Source of the DNA: Selenomonadaceae bacterium
Lineage (GTDB): Bacteria > Bacillota > Negativicutes > Selenomonadales > Selenomonadaceae
Direction of reading: 5' to 3'
Assembly: GCA_017476005.1 (NCBI GenBank)
Contig: JAFVEM010000005.1
Coordinates: 1-63,920, forward strand
Length of the DNA stretch: 63,920 nt
Below the pieces are notes generated by a model. It was not told the DNA's origin. It searched no databases and was given only the letters and a program-made list of their open reading frames with translations. The translations under genes and the position numbers were made by a program. Shown piece by piece: positions 52,980 through 61,011 of this stretch. Positions within the stretch are counted from its first letter, which is position 1; each line of letters begins with the position of its first letter.

Positions 52980-53594
52980 ATGTCAGATGAATTTAATTTG
53001 TCCCCGGCGCAACTGGATGCCCTACGGGAGATTGGTAACATCGGTGCCGGAAACTCTGCCACCGCTCTTTCCCAAGTTATCAACAAGCGCATAGACATGA
53101 ACGTCCCCAAAGTGGCCTTGGTGCCGCTGGAGAGTGTGCCGGATTTGGTAGGTGGGCCTGACGTAATCGTGGTAGGGGTTTTCCTCCGGGTTTACGGCAA
53201 GGCTCCCGGCAATATTCTCTTTCTCCTGCCCCAAAAGAGCGCTTATTATTTGGTGGATACCCTCATGGGTAAACACCACGGCGATACCCAGAAACTGGAT
53301 TTTATGGACGAGTCGGCGCTCATGGAAATCGGCAACATCCTTTCCGGCGCATATCTAAACGCCTTTTTCACCTTTACCCAAATCTCCATGCTACCCTCCA
53401 TCCCCGCCTTGGCTATGGATATGGCCGGCGCCATTTTGAACGTGGTTTTGGTGCAGCTCGGACAGATGGGGGATAAAGCGCTGGTTATCGAGACCCAGTT
53501 CCTTTCAGAGGACGACGGCATTGACGGCCAATTCTTCTTGGTGCCGGATCCCGGCTCCTTGGAAACTATTATGAAGGCGGTAGGAGTTGAATGA
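52980..53594 (+). CDS. cheC: CheY-P phosphatase CheC
   Basis: The 204-aa protein has the two CheC active-site helices: REIGNIGAGNSATALSQVI (Glu/Asn) and EIGNILSGAYLNAF (Glu/Asn). The D/E-x3-N pattern is intact in both. It works with CheD in adaptation. It overlaps the cheD region. Confidence 0.94.
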   Translation: MSDEFNLSPAQLDALREIGNIGAGNSATALSQVINKRIDMNVPKVALVPLESVPDLVGGPDVIVVGVFLRVYGKAPGNILFLLPQKSAYYLVDTLMGKHHGDTQKLDFMDESALMEIGNILSGAYLNAFFTFTQISMLPSIPALAMDMAGAILNVVLVQLGQMGDKALVIETQFLSEDDGIDGQFFLVPDPGSLETIMKAVGVE

Positions 53595-53595
53595 T

Positions 53596-54081
53596 ATGCC
53601 AGAACTAATTCGCGTTGGTATGGCCGACTACAAAGTCGGCAAAAGCCCGGCGACGATAATAAGCTACGGGCTTGGCTCCTGCATCGGCATATCACTGTAC
53701 GATCCGCAGACGAAAATAGGCGGCCTCCTTCATATAATGCTCCCCGACAGCACCCAAGCCAGAGCCAGCGACAATCCGGCCAAGTTCGCCGACACGGGAT
53801 TGCCGCTAATGCTAAACGATGTCTTGAAGCTGGGGGCGGCCAAAAATCGCCTCGTGGCCAAAATTGCCGGTGGAGCGCAAATGTTCGCTTTCTCTAACGC
53901 CACGGACATTATGCGAGTGGGTGTGCGCAATGCCGAAGCAGCCAAAAAGGCTCTGAAGGCTCACGGCATTAAACTCATTGCCGAGGATACCGGAGGAACT
54001 TACGGACGAACGGTGCAGATAGAACTTGATACAGGGGTTTACAAAGTAAAAACCATCGATAAGGGCGAAAAAGAAATTTAG
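53596..54081 (+). CDS. cheD: Chemoreceptor glutamine deamidase CheD
   Basis: The 161-aa protein shows YGLGSCIGISLYD with catalytic Cys, GLLHIMLPDS with catalytic His, and KIAGGAQMF. It deamidates receptor glutamines and binds CheC. ATG 53596 is preferred because TAGGAG lies 9 bp upstream; an earlier TTG at 53587 overlaps cheC. Confidence 0.94.
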   Translation: MPELIRVGMADYKVGKSPATIISYGLGSCIGISLYDPQTKIGGLLHIMLPDSTQARASDNPAKFADTGLPLMLNDVLKLGAAKNRLVAKIAGGAQMFAFSNATDIMRVGVRNAEAAKKALKAHGIKLIAEDTGGTYGRTVQIELDTGVYKVKTIDKGEKEI

Positions 54082-54094
54082 TGGGTGAGATGCC

Positions 54095-54469
54095 GTGGTA
54101 AAACTCAGTTTAGCGCTTCTCTTAGGGATAATAGCGGCGCTGATCATCGGTATAGTCGCATTGTGGCAAGAGGCGCGGCTTTTTACGGCGCTGGGTCGTT
54201 CTTTGGTGGGACTCACCGTGACGGGGCTGGCGGCGTATCTCATCACTTTCATATTAGAAACCAAAGAATTGATTTTCCTAGATAAAGAGTTACCCATGGC
54301 GCCGGGGGAAGAGGCGCCACCGGCTACGGAAGGAGAAACGGCGGCGGAAGGAGAGACTGCCGCCGCGGAAGCAGAAGTCGGCGGTGAAACGTCGGGAGAG
54401 GGAGCGCCGGAGTTTACGCCCCTTTCCCAAGACAGTTTTCGCCGCATAACGGCAACGCCGGGAGCGTAA
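54095..54469 (+). CDS. Small membrane protein between cheD and fliA
   Basis: The 124-aa protein has two membrane helices (LALLLGIIAALIIGIVALW and SLVGLTVTGLAAYLITFIL). A Glu/Ala/Gly-rich cytoplasmic or disordered tail (EEAPPATEGETAAEGET) is followed by PLSQDSFRRI. No named domain is recognised. It starts at GTG 54095 after GTGGGTGAGATG and lies 13 bp from cheD. Its position in the operon suggests a motility-related accessory role. Confidence 0.6.
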   Translation: MVKLSLALLLGIIAALIIGIVALWQEARLFTALGRSLVGLTVTGLAAYLITFILETKELIFLDKELPMAPGEEAPPATEGETAAEGETAAAEAEVGGETSGEGAPEFTPLSQDSFRRITATPGA

Positions 54470-54490
54470 AAAAGGGGGAGGGACAAAGTG

Positions 54491-55255
54491 ATGGATCAAC
54501 CTATGCTGGAAGAGGCCAAAGAGGTCGATGTCACTTCCCTTTGGCAACGCTATCAAGAGCACAAGACAACAGAGATAAGAAACGAACTGGCCGAATACTA
54601 TCTGCCAATGGTACGCGTGGTGGCCGGCAGACTGGCAGTCAGCCTTCCTGCCCATGTGGAGCGGGATGACCTTTTAAGCAGCGGCTTCTTTGGCCTCCTA
54701 GATGCCATTGATCGCTACGATATGCAACGGAAAAACAAGTTCGAAACCTACGCGGGAGTGAGAGTGCGCGGTGCCATGCTTGACTATCTGCGCTCGAAGG
54801 ATTGGATCCCGGTCACGGCGCGGCAACGTATCAAAAAATACGAGCAGGCCGTTTTTGAACTGGAAAATCAGTTGGGAAGGCCGGCTACCGACGAAGAAAT
54901 CGCCGCGAAATTAGAAATTACCGTGCCGGAACTACAGAACATCATAGGACAGTTGAACGTAGCCACCGTGGTTCCTTTGGATGAATACCTGCGAGCCGAT
55001 ACGGTGGATCTAAAAAACAGCAATCCGGGGGAACGCTTGGAGCAGGAAGAGTTGCAACAGGCTCTGGCCGGCGCTATTGACCGTTTGCCGGACAAAGAGC
55101 GAACGGTGGTTTCGCTGTACTATTACGACGAATTGACATTGAAAGAAATCAGCTTGATACTGCATCTGTCGGAGGCGCGGATTTGCCAGTTGCATACGAA
55201 GGCAATTTTCCGCCTACGAGGCTACTTAGCGCGCATGAAATCGAGCTTGCTATAG
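54491..55255 (+). CDS. fliA: Flagellar RNA polymerase sigma factor (sigma-28, FliA/SigD)
   Basis: The protein of about 254 aa has region 2 (DLLSSGFFGLLDAIDRYDMQ, FETYAGVRVRGAMLDYLRSK), the FliA/WhiG-type DWIPVTARQRIKKYE and region 3. Region 4 is RLPDKERTVVSLYYYDELTL with EISLILHLSEARICQLHTKA. It transcribes late flagellar genes. ATG 54491 or GTG 54488 follows GGGGGAGGGACAAA. Confidence 0.94.
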   Translation: MDQPMLEEAKEVDVTSLWQRYQEHKTTEIRNELAEYYLPMVRVVAGRLAVSLPAHVERDDLLSSGFFGLLDAIDRYDMQRKNKFETYAGVRVRGAMLDYLRSKDWIPVTARQRIKKYEQAVFELENQLGRPATDEEIAAKLEITVPELQNIIGQLNVATVVPLDEYLRADTVDLKNSNPGERLEQEELQQALAGAIDRLPDKERTVVSLYYYDELTLKEISLILHLSEARICQLHTKAIFRLRGYLARMKSSLL

Positions 55256-55289
55256 AGAGAAAGTTGGCTGTAAACGGAGGGAAAACAGC

Positions 55290-56990
55290 ATGGCTGATGA
55301 GAAGCGATATCCAACGGTGGGCAGTCCGGCGGAAGGGTATCTTTTTGAGTTCAAGGGAGATGGTGTTTTCCTGACGGTTTACCCCGCCGAGGATGGCGAG
55401 ACCCTAGCCGACTTATCGACCATCAGGAAGATACTCCATCACTACGATGTGGCCGATTACGATATTGTCTTACTTTCTAGGGTAATGCGAGAGGCCACCG
55501 GGACTCCCCAGAAAATCGCCGAGACCTTTAGCGAGCCGGAGACGGAATTTACCGGCACCGGCGAGGCTATTGATGACGATGACGACGAGGAAAAATCAGC
55601 GGCGGAGAGTGCGCCGAAAACGGGACTGGAAACCATACCGGCACAAATCGTGGTAGATGTGAGTAAAGATCGCATGAAGGTCACTATTCGCTACGAAACA
55701 AAAAACGGCACTAAACTCCCCTCGACGGAAGACGTACTGGAGGCGCTGAAGGAAAAAAACGTCTCCTTCGGCATAAATTTAGAGGCCATCAAGCAGGGTG
55801 TCCAAAGTCTTACCCCCTTTGTGGCGGCAGAAGGTAAGCAACCTATCCACGGGGAAAATGCCAAGATAGAGCGTTATTTTGATTTGTCAACCAAGGGCAA
55901 ACCGGTGGTCAACGAATATGACCGCGTTGACTACAAAGATATGAATCTGTTTGTTTTGGCCAAGAAAAACGACGTGCTGGCGGTGCGTATCCCCCAAACC
56001 AGAGGCAAGCCCGGCACCAACATTTACGGTGACAGCGTAGCCGCCAGAGACGGTCGCCCCATTCCCATGCCCGAGGGAAAAAATACCAAGGTCATCAATG
56101 ACAACGAACTTATTGCCACCATCAATGGTCAAATAGTTGATACCGGACGCATTATCAGCGTGGATCCTCGCTTTGAAATTAAAGGGGATGTGGGAGTCGG
56201 CACGGGAAATATTGATTTCACCGGTAGCGTCCAAATCGGTGGCAACGTGGAGCAAGGCTTTGAGGTGAAGGCCTCCGGTGATATTGAGATAAAGGGCGGC
56301 GTCAACGGTGGAACGGTGGAGGGTCGCAACATTTTCATCGGCAAAGGCATCACCGGGCAAAATCGGGGCAAGGTCTATGCCAAAGAGGATGTGCGTTGCG
56401 CCTTTATCGAGTCAGCCGAAGTGGTAGCTGGGCGGGATATTTATATTCACGATGTGGCACTCCACTCTAATATTCGCGCCGGGAAAAAGATAATCGCCGA
56501 GGGCAAAAAGGGACAAATCATGGGAGGCGTGGCCGCCGCCGGTGACGAAATTCGCGCCACCACCATCGGCAATCCGGCCAGCATTATTACCAAAGTGGCC
56601 GTGGGGGTTAATCCCAATCTCCTAAAAAAATATAAAGATATGTGTCGCAATCTGAAGGCCAACAAAGAGCGTTTGAAGCAAATAACCCAGACCCTGAATA
56701 CCTTGGGAAAGATCGATATTAGCAAACTCCCCGAGGCGAGGATAAACCAGATAAACGCTTTGACTCGTTCCCAGTTTCCCTTGGCCGGGCAAATTCGCCG
56801 GGACGAAAAAGCCGTGCAGGAGATGGAAAAGGAACTTTCCGAGATGAAACAGGGCAAAATTGCGGTGTCGGATCGTATTTATCCGGGGACTAAGGCCGAG
56901 GTTAATTCCATCGTAAAAAACTTCCAATCGGAATCTTTTCGTTGTACCCTCACCATGAAGGACGACAACGTGGTGATCGGCCCCTACTAA
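55290..56990 (+). CDS. FapA-family protein (DUF342)
   Basis: The 566-aa protein has an N-terminal domain with an acidic stretch (DDDDEEKSAAES). The DUF342/FapA core is VPQTRGKPGTNIYGD-like (RIPQTRGKPGTNIYGDSVAA), followed by a beta-helix of repeated GGVNGGTVEGRNIFIGKGIT-type turns. A C-terminal coiled coil runs from about 455 to 535 (KYKDMCRNLKANKERLKQIT). FapA proteins are often next to sigma-28 or chemotaxis genes and are thought to aid polar flagellum assembly. It follows fliA by 34 bp. Confidence 0.88.
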   Translation: MADEKRYPTVGSPAEGYLFEFKGDGVFLTVYPAEDGETLADLSTIRKILHHYDVADYDIVLLSRVMREATGTPQKIAETFSEPETEFTGTGEAIDDDDDEEKSAAESAPKTGLETIPAQIVVDVSKDRMKVTIRYETKNGTKLPSTEDVLEALKEKNVSFGINLEAIKQGVQSLTPFVAAEGKQPIHGENAKIERYFDLSTKGKPVVNEYDRVDYKDMNLFVLAKKNDVLAVRIPQTRGKPGTNIYGDSVAARDGRPIPMPEGKNTKVINDNELIATINGQIVDTGRIISVDPRFEIKGDVGVGTGNIDFTGSVQIGGNVEQGFEVKASGDIEIKGGVNGGTVEGRNIFIGKGITGQNRGKVYAKEDVRCAFIESAEVVAGRDIYIHDVALHSNIRAGKKIIAEGKKGQIMGGVAAAGDEIRATTIGNPASIITKVAVGVNPNLLKKYKDMCRNLKANKERLKQITQTLNTLGKIDISKLPEARINQINALTRSQFPLAGQIRRDEKAVQEMEKELSEMKQGKIAVSDRIYPGTKAEVNSIVKNFQSESFRCTLTMKDDNVVIGPY

Positions 56991-57008
56991 AAGAAAGGAC
57001 AGATGGTC

Positions 57009-57335
57009 ATGGATATTACTCCCATGAGTATGCAGGTCATGGTGCCGAAATCCACCGAAGTCACCCAAATGCAACACAATATGCATCAAGCCGCCAGCGC
57101 CCAACACGCCTTTGAGACCATGCGTCGGAAAGCGGACGATAAACTAAAGGAACAGCAGGTACGAGGAAAAGACAACGCCGAAGAGGAAAAAGTACGCGAC
57201 GAAGGGGACAGGGATGGCCGTGGCGGCTATTACCCCGGTTCCGGCGGCGGCAAAAAAAATCCGTCAAGCGCAGAACTCGCCGGAAGACTCGCCGTTGACC
57301 CGAATCGCGGTAGGAATTTAGACATTTCGTTATGA
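57009..57335 (+). CDS. Small hydrophilic protein of unknown function
   Basis: The protein of about 108 aa has Met/Gln-rich segments near the N-terminus (MSMQVMVPKSTEVTQMQHNM), a charged helix (RRKADDKLKEQQVRGKDN) and a glycine-rich basic tail. It has no membrane segment or known domain. Its stop overlaps the next start (ATGA), so it is co-translated with the coiled-coil membrane protein downstream. A flagellar accessory role is likely by position only. Confidence 0.55.
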   Translation: MDITPMSMQVMVPKSTEVTQMQHNMHQAASAQHAFETMRRKADDKLKEQQVRGKDNAEEEKVRDEGDRDGRGGYYPGSGGGKKNPSSAELAGRLAVDPNRGRNLDISL

Positions 57336-58144
57336 TTACAGAGTTTATGGCCGGCCTGATACTTTTGGGACTTTTCCTCATCCTTTTGGCAAGATTCCGC
57401 ACAGGACGTAAACAGGCCGCAGACGAACGCTTGGTGGGAGAATCTACCGCAAATTTGAAGCAGGAGCTGGAGCGCACCGGGAGCGAAATTATCGGGCGCA
57501 TGGAATCCCAAGTCAGTCGCTTGGAAAATCTCATTTATGAGGCCGAAGAAAAAAACACGGAACTAAGCGGCCAGATGGCGGAAATGGGACGGTTGCAACA
57601 GGTCATTCAGCAACAGTTGGGAGAGGAAAAAATCCTTTCGGCGCAACTAAGCTCGCAGTTACACGAATTGGCTACCAGGCAACAACAAATAGCCGCCCTG
57701 CACCGGGAGCAGCTATCTTGGCAGACGGCAACGCCTCAGGCGACGGGCTATGCCGCTACCGCCTCGCCGGTAAGTCAAGGTTATGCCCAAGAAACCTTGG
57801 GGTTAGGCGACAACATGGAACGCGTGGATGCCGAGGATTTTGCCGCCGTACTCAAACATTCCATTGCCCAAGGGGAGCAAGACGAGGCTATGAGTAGCGA
57901 GTCCGCAGGTATGACGCGTCCGACGCCTTCCATGGTGATGGAGGCGCCGGACGCCTCGCCGGAGGAAGAGCCGCTACCCTCCCCGGTGGAAACGGAAGCT
58001 GACCGCACTCGCGCCATTAATTCCATCAAGGCCAGATCCTTACTTATAAGCGGTTGGTCGGTGGATGATGTAGCCAAGGAAACGGGACTGGGCAAGGGAG
58101 CGGTGGAACTATTAAAACAAATGACGGCGCATCAGATAAAGTGA
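57332..58144 (+). CDS. Membrane-anchored coiled-coil protein (DUF6115/SwrB-like position)
   Basis: The 270-aa protein has an N-terminal membrane helix (EFMAGLILLGLFLILLARF). A long coiled coil runs from about 40 to 135 (ESQVSRLENLIYEAEEKNTE, LQQVIQQQLGEEKILSAQLS), followed by a disordered linker. A C-terminal helix-turn-helix-like motif ends it (IKARSLLISGWSVDDVAKET, GLGKGAVELLKQM). The order after the sigma factor recalls SwrB in Bacillus fla/che operons, but sequence identity cannot be judged here. Confidence 0.65.
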   Translation: MITEFMAGLILLGLFLILLARFRTGRKQAADERLVGESTANLKQELERTGSEIIGRMESQVSRLENLIYEAEEKNTELSGQMAEMGRLQQVIQQQLGEEKILSAQLSSQLHELATRQQQIAALHREQLSWQTATPQATGYAATASPVSQGYAQETLGLGDNMERVDAEDFAAVLKHSIAQGEQDEAMSSESAGMTRPTPSMVMEAPDASPEEEPLPSPVETEADRTRAINSIKARSLLISGWSVDDVAKETGLGKGAVELLKQMTAHQIK

Positions 58145-58154
58145 TTTGATAAGG

Positions 58155-58496
58155 ATGAAGGAACGGATGAAGGAGCGCAGGAGCTTGACACCGGAGCCGG
58201 AGACGGATCCCAACGCGCCGGCTGAGGCAGTGGCCTTAAAATACGACGCAGAAAAGGACAGGGCGCCCAAGGTGGTGGCCAAGGGTCGCGGCCATGTGGC
58301 GGAAAACATTTTGGCGGCGGCGCAAAAGAACGCAGTGCCGGTGTATCAAAACAAGACCTTGGTGAATATGCTAATGGCCTTGGATATTGACCGGGAGATT
58401 CCGCCGGAGCTTTATCGCGCCATTGCCGAGGTCATGGCCTACGTTTATCAGATAGACCGAAAAAACGCGCCGCAAGCATTGCAATCTAAGCTGTGA
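58155..58496 (+). CDS. FlhB C-terminal homologue (FhlB/YlqH family)
   Basis: The protein of about 114 aa matches the cytoplasmic C-terminal domain of FlhB after the cleavage site: AVALKYDAEKDRAPKVVAKG, AAAQKNAVPVYQNKTLVNML and REIPPELYRAIAEVMAYVYQ. The NPTH cleavage motif is replaced by NAPAEAVALKYD. Such stand-alone domains occur in many flagellated Firmicutes and can partly replace FlhB-C. ATG 58155 or 58167 may be the start. Confidence 0.88.
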   Translation: MKERMKERRSLTPEPETDPNAPAEAVALKYDAEKDRAPKVVAKGRGHVAENILAAAQKNAVPVYQNKTLVNMLMALDIDREIPPELYRAIAEVMAYVYQIDRKNAPQALQSKL

Positions 58497-58508
58497 CAAA
58501 GAAGGATT

Positions 58509-58871
58509 ATGGTGGACAACAAGGTTTTGGGCAAACGGGGAGAAGATGTAGCCGCTGAATTTTTGCGTGCGCGAGGGCTTGAACTTCGGGCGCGCAATTT
58601 TCGTACCCCGGTGGGGGAACTGGATATTGTGGCCGAGGAGGCCGGGACTTTGGTTTTTGTGGAGGTCAAAACCAGAAGGAAGCTCACCAAGGGACTGCCG
58701 TCCCATTCGGTACATTATCACAAGCAACAAAAGATAATCCAGACGGCCAGATGGTATCTGCACCAATATAATTTAGAGGACGCGTCCTGCCGTTTTGACG
58801 TGGTGGAGGTTTATGCTCTGCCCAATGGCGAGATGCGATGCCATCATATTGTGGATGCCTTTGAGACATAG
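58509..58871 (+). CDS. yraN: UPF0102 nuclease-fold protein YraN
   Basis: The 120-aa protein starts VDNKVLGKRGEDVAAEFL and has GELDIVAEEAGTLVFVEVKT, the PD-(D/E)XK pattern of the UPF0102 family (Asp, then Glu-x-Lys). Members are predicted Holliday-junction-resolvase-like nucleases. Its place beside the FlhB-like gene and comM is widely conserved. Confidence 0.92.
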   Translation: MVDNKVLGKRGEDVAAEFLRARGLELRARNFRTPVGELDIVAEEAGTLVFVEVKTRRKLTKGLPSHSVHYHKQQKIIQTARWYLHQYNLEDASCRFDVVEVYALPNGEMRCHHIVDAFET

Positions 58872-58902
58872 TGGTGTAGTGGCGACCTAGGGGGTAGGCG
58901 AT

Positions 58903-59196
58903 ATGGTATATTCGGAGCTGTATAGTTTTGGCGAAGCGAGAAATGATGTTATCGTAGTGATAACCAAAATGTATGATGACCGCGATGGTGCCGAGCATAT
59001 AGTCATAAGAACGGAGAAACCGCTTTTTCCGGAGACATTCGCAGAATTTCGTCTGCCGGAGCATAATTGTTATAAGGCATTTGGTTTCAGTGAGCAAGAA
59101 ATATTAGAACTTGATGACTATTTGCTTCATAATGAGCCTATTATATGGGATTTGGCCAGAGAGCAAGAGGAGTCACGTCATGCCGCAAACACTTGA
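58903..59196 (+). CDS. Partner protein of a DUF4160 cassette
   Basis: The 97-aa protein reads ELYSFGEARNDVIVVITKMY, HIVIRTEKPLFPETFAEFRL and ends in a Glu/Arg-rich tail. I recall similar small proteins placed directly before DUF4160 genes, but no function is known to me. It overlaps the DUF4160 gene by 17 bp. The base composition is more AT-rich than in yraN and comM, which suggests an inserted cassette, possibly toxin-antitoxin-like. Confidence 0.6.
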   Translation: MVYSELYSFGEARNDVIVVITKMYDDRDGAEHIVIRTEKPLFPETFAEFRLPEHNCYKAFGFSEQEILELDDYLLHNEPIIWDLAREQEESRHAANT

Positions 59197-59449
59197 GAAA
59201 TTTTTAGGATATATAATCTACTTTTGGTTTGAGCCAAAGGAGCCTATACACGTTCATGTTTGCAAGGGACACCCCCACGAAGGTGCCACCAAGATTTGGA
59301 TAACGGAAAACGGTGCGGAACTTGCCCACAATAATTCCGGGATTCCCAAGAAAGACCTAAAAAAAATAATGCAATACATTACGAGCAACAAAAACAGGGT
59401 AATAGCTGACTGGCTGTTTCGTAATCAGTCGGGGGAATTGAAAAGATAA
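59180..59449 (+). CDS. DUF4160 protein
   Basis: The 89-aa protein has the DUF4160 pattern: GYIIYFWFEPKEPIHVHVCK, ATKIWITENGAELAHNNSGI and IADWLFRNQSGEL. DUF4160 proteins usually occur as the second gene of small two-gene cassettes resembling toxin-antitoxin pairs. The start ATG 59180 follows GAGGAGTCACGTC, which lies inside the upstream gene. Confidence 0.75.
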   Translation: MPQTLEKFLGYIIYFWFEPKEPIHVHVCKGHPHEGATKIWITENGAELAHNNSGIPKKDLKKIMQYITSNKNRVIADWLFRNQSGELKR

Positions 59450-59477
59450 AATCTTAATAAAATAAGGGGAGACGCTT

Positions 59478-61010
59478 GTGTTTGCCAAAACCTATGGCGC
59501 TACCACCTTTGGGGTGGATGGGCGCATTATTGACGTGGAGGTGGATAGCGCCGGGGGACTCCCGGCCTTTGATATTGTGGGACTTCCCGATACAGCGGTG
59601 CGAGAAGCCAAAGAGCGAGTGCGGACGGCGCTAAAAAATTCCGGCATGAAACTTCGCGCCGAAAAAGTCACGGTAAATCTTGCCCCCGCCGACCTGAGAA
59701 AGGATAGCCCCGGCCTAGATTTGCCCATCGCCATCGGGTTGCTCCTCGCTTACGGACTCCTCCCGGAGGGAGCGGCGGAGGACTCTATGTTTGCCGCCGA
59801 ACTGTCGCTGGAGGGGGAACTCCGCCCGGTGCAGGGTATTCTCTCCATGGCTATTCAGGCCAGACAAGGCGGCTTTAAAAAATTTTTCGTGGCCAAGGAA
59901 AACGCCAACGAGGCGCTATTGGTGGATGGCTTAACGGTTTATGCCGCCGCCAATCTCACCGAACTCATTCCTTTTTTGAGCGGCGTAGCCGATTTATCGC
60001 CGGCAAAGAAACAACCGGCAACGGAAAATTCCCCGGGTATGGCGGACGATTTTTCCGATGTACAGGGGCAGTTTTTTGCCAAACGCGCTCTGGAAATCGC
60101 CGCCGCCGGCGGCCACAATATCCTCATGGTGGGCGCTCCCGGTTCCGGTAAAACAATGCTGGCGCGTCGCCTAAGTTCTATTCTTCCGGCTTTAACTCAA
60201 GAAGAAGCTCTGGAAGTTACCAAAATTTACAGTATCGCCGGTCTCCTGCCGCGAAACGGCGGCCTGATGACCAAGCGGCCTTTCCGCAGTCCCCATCACA
60301 CCGTTTCCACCACGGCGCTTATCGGCGGCGGCTCGGTGCCTCGTCCCGGAGAAGTGACCCTCGCTCATCACGGGGTTCTTTTTTTGGACGAATTGCCGGA
60401 GTTCAGCAAAACAGCCTTGGAGGCTCTGCGACAACCCTTGGAGGACAGGCAAACCACCATTTCACGCATCCATTCCACCATCACCTATCCCTCAAGCATT
60501 TTGCTGGTAGTGTCGCTAAACCCTTGCCCCTGCGGTTATTACGGCGTGGAGGATGGCTCCCACAAATGCGAGTGTACCCCAAACGAAATCAAGCGCTATA
60601 TGCGCAAAATTTCCGGCCCGCTACTTGACCGTATTGATATTCACATCAGAGTACCCCGAGTGGAGTACAAGGATTTAAGCTCGGTAAAACGCGGCGAATC
60701 TTCTGCCAGCGTGAGGGCAAGAGTAGAGGCTGCCAGAGAAAAGCAACTGACAAGGCTCCACGCTTGCGGTATATACTGCAACGCTCAAATGAATCACGCC
60801 ATGCTCAGGGAATTTGCCCCCTTGGAACCTGCGGCTCAAAGTCTTTTAGAACAAGCCTTCAACAAGCTGAATTTATCGGCGCGTTCCTATGATCGCATCA
60901 TAAAGGTAGCCAGAACCGTGGCGGATTTGGCCGGAGCGGATACTATCGGAGCCAAGCACATCGGCGAGGCTATCAAGCTCAGGAGTGATGTGGGGATAAA
61001 TATTGAGTGA
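59478..61010 (+). CDS. comM: ComM/YifB-family Mg-chelatase-like AAA+ protein
   Basis: The 510-aa protein has an N-terminal Lon-protease-like domain (VEVDSAGGLPAFDIVGLPDT), an AAA+ core with Walker A MVGAPGSGKTMLARRLSSIL, FRSPHHTVSTTALIGGGS and Walker B GVLFLDELPEF. A zinc-site segment NPCPCGYYG comes later. It is a branch-migration helicase in natural transformation and recombination. Start is GTG 59478 after GGGGAGACGC. It converges with the next gene, leaving 1 bp between stops. Confidence 0.95.
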   Translation: MFAKTYGATTFGVDGRIIDVEVDSAGGLPAFDIVGLPDTAVREAKERVRTALKNSGMKLRAEKVTVNLAPADLRKDSPGLDLPIAIGLLLAYGLLPEGAAEDSMFAAELSLEGELRPVQGILSMAIQARQGGFKKFFVAKENANEALLVDGLTVYAAANLTELIPFLSGVADLSPAKKQPATENSPGMADDFSDVQGQFFAKRALEIAAAGGHNILMVGAPGSGKTMLARRLSSILPALTQEEALEVTKIYSIAGLLPRNGGLMTKRPFRSPHHTVSTTALIGGGSVPRPGEVTLAHHGVLFLDELPEFSKTALEALRQPLEDRQTTISRIHSTITYPSSILLVVSLNPCPCGYYGVEDGSHKCECTPNEIKRYMRKISGPLLDRIDIHIRVPRVEYKDLSSVKRGESSASVRARVEAAREKQLTRLHACGIYCNAQMNHAMLREFAPLEPAAQSLLEQAFNKLNLSARSYDRIIKVARTVADLAGADTIGAKHIGEAIKLRSDVGINIE

Positions 61011-61011
61011 G

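Noticed and set aside
58155-58496. Interpretation as a broken duplicate of flhB
   Set aside because: Length, lack of NPTH and position fit the separate FhlB/YlqH family, so it is an intact gene.
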